From NCBI GenBank assembly GCA_000719695.1, contig JOHN01000056.1, positions 1 through 63,998 of the forward strand: a DNA stretch of 63,998 nt, in the 5' to 3' direction. The notes below the pieces were generated by a model, which was given only the letters and a program-made list of their open reading frames with translations, made no database searches and was not told the DNA's origin. Source of the DNA: Streptomyces sp. NRRL F-6131 (GTDB lineage: Bacteria > Actinomycetota > Actinomycetes > Streptomycetales > Streptomycetaceae). This document shows positions 60,007-63,998 of this stretch, in pieces (the stretch's first letter is position 1; each line of letters starts with the position of its first letter). Made by a program: the position numbers and the translations under genes.

Positions 60007-61187
60007 ACCGTCCAGACCGGGTCGGTGCGGGTGATCAGCAGCAGCAGCGCGTCGTCCCGCAGTTCGCCGCCGGTGTGCGCCAGCAGGTCGGCGTAGACCC
60101 GGCCGACCGCCGCCTCCAGCTCGGCGGCGGAGCGGGCCGCGCCGCGCACCAGCGGGCCGACCCGTTCGGCCAGCGGGTAGAACACGCCGTCGCTGCGGTG
60201 CCGGGCCTCGATCACCCCGTCGGTGCAGAGCACCAGGACGTCCTCGGTCCCGAAGGTCTGGTCCCAGGTGCTCGGCTCGCCGACGGCGAGCCGGCCGAGG
60301 CCGAGCGGCACCCACGGGTCGGGGGCGTCCAGCACGTGCGCCAGGCCCTCCCGGTCGACCCGGATCGGCGGGACGTGCCCGCACTGGAGCAGTTCGACCA
60401 CACCGGGCCGGCGGAACTCGGCGAACAGCGCGGTGGTGAACTCGCCGTCCGGCACGTGCCGCTCGACGCTGGCCTCGATCCGGGCCGCCACCCCGCGCAG
60501 CCCGGCCTCGTCGTACGCGGCCTCGCGGAAGGCGCCGAGCACCACGGCCGCGGTCTGCACCGCGCCGAGGCCCTTGCCGCGCACGTCGCCGACCGCCACC
60601 CGGATGCCGTGCGGGGTCTCCAGGACGGAGTAGAGGTCCCCGCCGATCTTCGAGGCGTCGGCGGCGGAGACGTACCGGACGGCGAGGTGCAGCGGTCCGA
60701 CCACCGGGCCCGGCAGCCGCAGCAGGGCCCGCTGGGCGGCCTCCGCGACGGAGCTGACCGCGGCGAAGGCGGCGGCCCGGCGCATCCGGATCTTGGCGAC
60801 CCAGGCGGAGAAGACGGTGAGCAGCAGGTAGCTGATCATCGCGCCCCACAGGAAGCGGGCGTCGTTGATGGTGTCGACCTGGTCGTAGTGGCTGAGGCCG
60901 AAGACGGCGAGCAGGCCGAGGCTGCAGACGCCGAGCAGTTCGAGGGGTCGCAGGGTGAGCGCGGCGATGCTGGGGACGACGGTCATCAGCGGCGCCAGGT
61001 AGCGGTCCCGGCCGGAGTACAGGTCGGCCAGCCCGACCACCACGATCGCGATCAGGGCGGGTGCGGCCCGGCGCCAGAACGGGATGTCGAGCAGGTCGAC
61101 GGCGAGCAGCGCGCCGCGTCGCCGGGCCGGCGGCTGCCCGGCGCCGGTCGGGTCGGACGGCGACTGGGCTCGACGGATCGGGAACAC
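59997..61187 (-). CDS. Membrane SpoIIE-type PP2C phosphatase
   Basis: A 396-residue phosphatase with three to four N-terminal transmembrane helices (about 35-135, for example PALIAIVVVGLADLYSG and LLGVCSLGLLAVFGL). These are followed by a SpoIIE domain (about 165-390) with SKIGGDLYSVL, VAVGDVRGKGLGAVQTAAVVLGAF, LCTDGVIEAR and RDDALLLLITRT. It is expected to dephosphorylate an anti-sigma antagonist in response to a membrane signal. GTG start at 61187 with a weak ribosome binding site. It is divergent from the PrsW-type protease and convergent with dhaL. Confidence 0.9.
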   Translation of the reverse strand: MFPIRRAQSPSDPTGAGQPPARRRGALLAVDLLDIPFWRRAAPALIAIVVVGLADLYSGRDRYLAPLMTVVPSIAALTLRPLELLGVCSLGLLAVFGLSHYDQVDTINDARFLWGAMISYLLLTVFSAWVAKIRMRRAAAFAAVSSVAEAAQRALLRLPGPVVGPLHLAVRYVSAADASKIGGDLYSVLETPHGIRVAVGDVRGKGLGAVQTAAVVLGAFREAAYDEAGLRGVAARIEASVERHVPDGEFTTALFAEFRRPGVVELLQCGHVPPIRVDREGLAHVLDAPDPWVPLGLGRLAVGEPSTWDQTFGTEDVLVLCTDGVIEARHRSDGVFYPLAERVGPLVRGAARSAAELEAAVGRVYADLLAHTGGELRDDALLLLITRTDPVWTVGS

Positions 61188-61346
61188 CTATCGAACATAA
61201 CGGACGATCAACCGGCTCACCCCCGCACCCGCGGACGGGGACCCTCGGACCTCACGAACCAGGCCAAAAGGTACCAAACAACCCAACTTGTCATACAGTG
61301 CGACGAAGGGATCACAGAGCGGATCACACAAGGGAGGCCCTCGCCG

Positions 61347-62288
61347 GTGTCCGGATACCGCAACACCCCGCGCATCTCCGCCCCGACCGCCCGACCGGCG
61401 GTCCGCACCGCCCAGTGGCCCCGGATCCTCCTCGGCGGCCTGCTGCTCTGGATCGCGACCGTCGCGGTGACCTTCCTGACCGGCAACAGCAACCTGGTGC
61501 CCACGATCGTCCTGCTCGGCAGCTTCCTCGCCCCGGTCACCGTGGCGACCTGGGCGTACGAACGCCACGCCGCCGACCTCGGCGCGGACCGGATCCTCGG
61601 CTGCTTCGGCGTGGGCGGCATCATCGGCGTGCTCGGCGCCTCCGTCCTGGAGACCTACCTGCTCTCCCCCTCGGTCTGGATGTACCTGGGCGTGGGCCTG
61701 ATCGAGGAGGCCGCCAAACTGGCCGCCCTGGTGCTGGTCACCCGCCGGCTGCGGGTGAGCGGCCTGCGGTACGGACTGGTGCTGGGCGCCACCGTCGGCG
61801 CCGGTTTCGCCGCCTTCGAGAGCGCCGGCTACGCCTTCAACGCCGTGCTCACCGTCGACGGGCTCTCGCTGCGCAGCCTGGTGGAGACCGAGATCCTGCG
61901 CGGCGTCCTGGCTCCGGTCGGCCACGTCCTGTGGACGGCGCTGCTCGGCGGCGTGCTGTTCCGCGAGCGGCGCGGCGGCCGCTTCCGGTTCACCGCGCCG
62001 GTGCTGTTCACCTATCTGGGCGTCGCGCTGCTGCACGCGCTGTGGGACTCGACGAGCGGCATCGCGGTCTGGCTGGTGGCCAGGACCACGGCGGCGGACT
62101 GGCAGCGCGCGCTGTTCGAACTCGGCCGGCTGCCGGGCCCGACCGCCGAGCAGGTGCACCTCTACACCCTGTACGACACGGCCGGCCTGGTCCTGGTCGC
62201 GCTCGGCGGACTGCTCTGGCTGCGCCTGCTGGTCCGCGGCGGACGGCGGTCCCCGATCCCGACCCAGCTCCCGTCCGCCCCGACCTGA
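61347..62288 (+). CDS. PrsW-family intramembrane protease
   Basis: A 313-residue polytopic membrane protein of the PrsW (M82) family, glutamic or metallo-type proteases that cleave membrane-anchored anti-sigma factors. About eight helices are predicted. The catalytic-type motifs are GLIEEAAKLAALVLV (about 117-131), GAGFAAFESAGY (about 151-162) and HVLWTALLGGVLF (about 192-204) plus HALWDSTSG. The GTG at 61347 follows GGGAGG by 9 nt. It is divergent from the membrane SpoIIE phosphatase; both could act in sigma factor control, which is an inference. No anti-sigma gene is nearby. Confidence 0.9.
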   Translation: MSGYRNTPRISAPTARPAVRTAQWPRILLGGLLLWIATVAVTFLTGNSNLVPTIVLLGSFLAPVTVATWAYERHAADLGADRILGCFGVGGIIGVLGASVLETYLLSPSVWMYLGVGLIEEAAKLAALVLVTRRLRVSGLRYGLVLGATVGAGFAAFESAGYAFNAVLTVDGLSLRSLVETEILRGVLAPVGHVLWTALLGGVLFRERRGGRFRFTAPVLFTYLGVALLHALWDSTSGIAVWLVARTTAADWQRALFELGRLPGPTAEQVHLYTLYDTAGLVLVALGGLLWLRLLVRGGRRSPIPTQLPSAPT

Positions 62289-62586
62289 GGCCCGCGGGTC
62301 CGAGGCGAAAACACCGGAACTCCGGACGACTCCCGAACGACTTCCTGGAAGGGTCCGGGGCCACGTCCTCGAATCCGGCCGCAGCCCGGCGCGGATTCGA
62401 GCACAGCGCGTCCGGACGCCTACGCTCTGCTTTCGGAACGCGATCCGACCCCGCTCCGGCGGTCAGCGGAATGCGATCCACACCACATCATCCGTAGTCC
62501 CACGGAATACCCCTCAGGGGTATGGTGTTCCATGAGCAGGGCCCGGGCGTACGCTCGCGGCCGTACCGAACTCCTCGGAGGCCCCG
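62289..62586. other. Intergenic region with copper operator
   Basis: Just under 300 bp. The right part holds the CsoR-type palindrome at 62507-62523. The left part is gene-free and shows no clear terminator. Confidence 0.5.
62507..62523. promoter_or_regulatory. CsoR-type operator ATACCCCTCAGGGGTAT
   Basis: Palindrome with 8-base arms around C, matching the ATACCCC/GGGGTAT half-sites of CsoR, the copper-responsive repressor. It lies 64 bp before copZ. The csoR gene itself is not in the window. Confidence 0.85.
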
Positions 62587-62805
62587 ATGTCCAGCACCAT
62601 CACCTACACCGTGACCGGCATGAGCTGCGGCCACTGCGAGAACTCGGTGAGCAAGGAGCTCTCCACCCTCGCCGGGGTGACGGAGGTCTCCGCCGACGCC
62701 AAGGCCGGCACCGTGACCGTCTCCACGAGCGACCAGCTGGACGACGAGCTGGTGCGCGCGGCCGTCGACGAGGCCGGTTACGAGCTGGTCGGCCGCGCCG
62801 CCTGA
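62587..62805 (+). CDS. copZ: Copper chaperone CopZ
   Basis: A 72-residue heavy-metal-associated domain protein. The copper-binding loop MSCGHCENSV (about 12-21) has the CxxC motif, and the fold beta-alpha-beta-beta-alpha-beta is complete. It carries Cu(I) to the P-type ATPase downstream. GGAGG precedes the ATG. It lies under a CsoR-type operator and is followed after 73 bp by the copA gene with a hairpin between them. Confidence 0.95.
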   Translation: MSSTITYTVTGMSCGHCENSVSKELSTLAGVTEVSADAKAGTVTVSTSDQLDDELVRAAVDEAGYELVGRAA

Positions 62806-62807
62806 GA

Positions 62808-62829
62808 GCCCCCGTCGTGCGGCGGGGGC
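62808..62829 (+). terminator. Hairpin between copZ and copA
   Basis: GCCCCCG and CGGGGGC arms around eight bases, 3 bp after the copZ stop. It could reduce read-through into copA or be a partial terminator. Confidence 0.5.
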
Positions 62830-62878
62830 CCGGCGACCCCGCCCCCCGCCGCGCCCTTTCCTAGGAGCTGATCAGCAC

Positions 62879-63998
62879 ATGAGCACCTCCACCCCGGGCT
62901 CGACCTCCCCGGACGCGGCGACCGCGATAGCCGGCCACGACGGCTCCACCGCCGTGCGCGACCGCGTCGAGCTGTCCATCGGTGGCATGACCTGCGCCGC
63001 CTGCGCCGCCCGGATCGAGAAGAAGCTCAACCGGATGGACGGCGTCGAGGCGACCGTCAACTACGCCACCGAGAAGGCCCGGGTCGACTTCGGGCCGGGC
63101 GTGAGCGTGGCCGACCTCATCGCCACCGTGGAGAACACCGGGTACACCGCCGAACTCCCGCCGCCGCCGGTGCCCGTCGCCCCGGCCGAGACCCCCGCCG
63201 GGGCCGCCGCCCGCACCGAGCCGGCCGACCCGCTGCTCGACCGGCTGCTCGTCAGCGCCGTCCTCACCCTCCCGGTCGTCCTCTGGTCGATGATCCCGGC
63301 GCTCCAGTTCACCAACTGGCAGTGGCTGGCCTTCGCCCTCACCGGCCCCGTCGTGGTCCACGGCGGCCTGCCGTTCCACCGCGCCGCCTGGACCAACCTC
63401 AAGCACGGCGCGGCGACCATGGACACCCTGGTCTCCCTGGGCACCCTGGCCGCCTTCGGCTGGTCCTTCTGGGCGCTCTTCTGGGGCGACGCCGGCATGC
63501 CCGGCATGCGGCACGCGTTCTCGTTCTCGGTCGGCGACACCGACGCCTCGTCGATGCTCTACCTGGAGACGGCCTCCGCCGTCACCGTGCTCATCCTGCT
63601 CGGCCGCTACCTGGAGGCACGCTCCAAGCGCCGCGCCGGGGCCGCCCTGCACGCCCTGCTGGACCTCGGTGCCAAGGACGTCGCCGTCCTCCAGGGCGGC
63701 CGCGAGGTCCGGCTGCCGGTCGAGCGGCTCACCGTCGGGACGCGCTTCGTGGTCCGCCCCGGGGAGAAGATCGCCACCGACGGCGTGGTGGTGGAGGGCG
63801 CCTCCGCCGTCGACGCCTCGATGCTCACCGGCGAGTCCGTGCCCCACCCTGGTCGCCTGGCTGCTGACCACCGGCAGCACCACCGAGGCCTTCACCGCCG
63901 CGGTCGCGGTGCTGATCATCGCCTGCCCGTGCGCCCTCGGCCTGGCCACCCCGACCGCGCTGATGGTCGGCACCGGCCGCGGCGCCCAGCTCGGCATC
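62879..63998 (+). pseudogene. copA: Copper-exporting P-type ATPase, disrupted and cut by window end
   Basis: The reading frame from the ATG at 62879 gives an intact start: an HMA domain with GGMTCAACAARIEKKLNRM (about 38-56), a membrane part (about 115-240), and the actuator motif SMLTGESV (about 315-322). After GESVP (about 63844) the frame turns to nonsense. Sense resumes in another frame with [20 protein letters not shown] and [18 protein letters not shown], i.e. the CPC metal-transport helix. About 60-70 residues of actuator domain and a helix are missing between them, judged from the family. This is an internal deletion with frameshift. The 3' end lies outside the window. It may instead be an assembly error. 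Confidence 0.8.

Noticed and set aside
62861..63997. Minus-strand frame opposite copA
   Set aside because: It mirrors recognisable CopA sequence (HMA, TGES, CPC); no domain in its own product.

Overview
The window is chromosomal DNA of a filamentous, sporulating actinomycete of the family Streptomycetaceae (Streptomyces or Kitasatospora type). The evidence is very high GC with strong third-position GC bias, frequent GTG starts, a chaplin gene, a secreted GH18 chitinase behind a DasR-like box, SpoIIE-type phosphatases, an XRE-DUF5753/DUF397 pair and a thioester surface protein with an LAxTG-type sortase signal. About 58 protein genes and one tRNA are supported. I see no insertion sequence, prophage, CRISPR array or rRNA operon.

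Layout. 0-10.4 kb: diiron oxygenase, SpoIIE phosphatase, chaplin, chitinase, an AhpD-like gene with an ECF41 sigma factor, an Lrp/AsnC regulator divergent from an M20 amidohydrolase, and a SnoaL-like protein. 10.5-13.5 kb: a small accessory patch (GNAT-like protein, DUF397, XRE regulator, poly-C-containing ATP-binding protein, cupin). 13.6-23.9 kb: gltX, FAD monooxygenase with a GntR-TetR fusion regulator, GlxA-type regulator with an isochorismatase-like hydrolase, NmrA-like oxidoreductase with a second ECF41 sigma factor, a trypsin-like lipoprotein, a DinB-like protein and a nucleosidase. 24.2-35.1 kb: a same-strand block of seven genes built around a PknG-type kinase. 35.3-44.4 kb: ABC exporter, truncated haemoglobin, thioesterase, ettA, thioester surface protein, ssb and tRNA-Arg(TCT). 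44.7-53.7 kb: four regulator/effector units and a GH5 glycosidase. 53.7-64 kb: M3 oligopeptidase, family A polymerase-like protein, the dihydroxyacetone kinase genes, SpoIIE phosphatase, PrsW protease, and copZ followed by a disrupted copA cut by the window edge.

The most system-like region is 24178-35134. It has a four-TM sensor, a periplasmic glutamate-type binding protein, a coiled-coil protein, a PknG-like kinase, a PP2C phosphatase, a vWA protein and an FHA protein. The core (membrane protein, binding protein, PknG) matches the mycobacterial glnX-glnH-pknG operon. Here it is enlarged with its own phosphatase, an FHA reader, a vWA protein, and zinc ribbons shared between kinase and phosphatase.

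Two other points stand out. First, two ECF41 sigma genes each sit beside a typical COE partner gene, and both partners carry a TGTCAC-type candidate promoter. Second, copA is interrupted by an internal deletion with a frameshift just after the TGES motif, which is either a real lesion or an assembly error. Many regulator/target pairs are divergent with clear palindromic operators between them. Most convergent gene pairs are separated by long perfect GC-rich hairpins, which is typical of this family.
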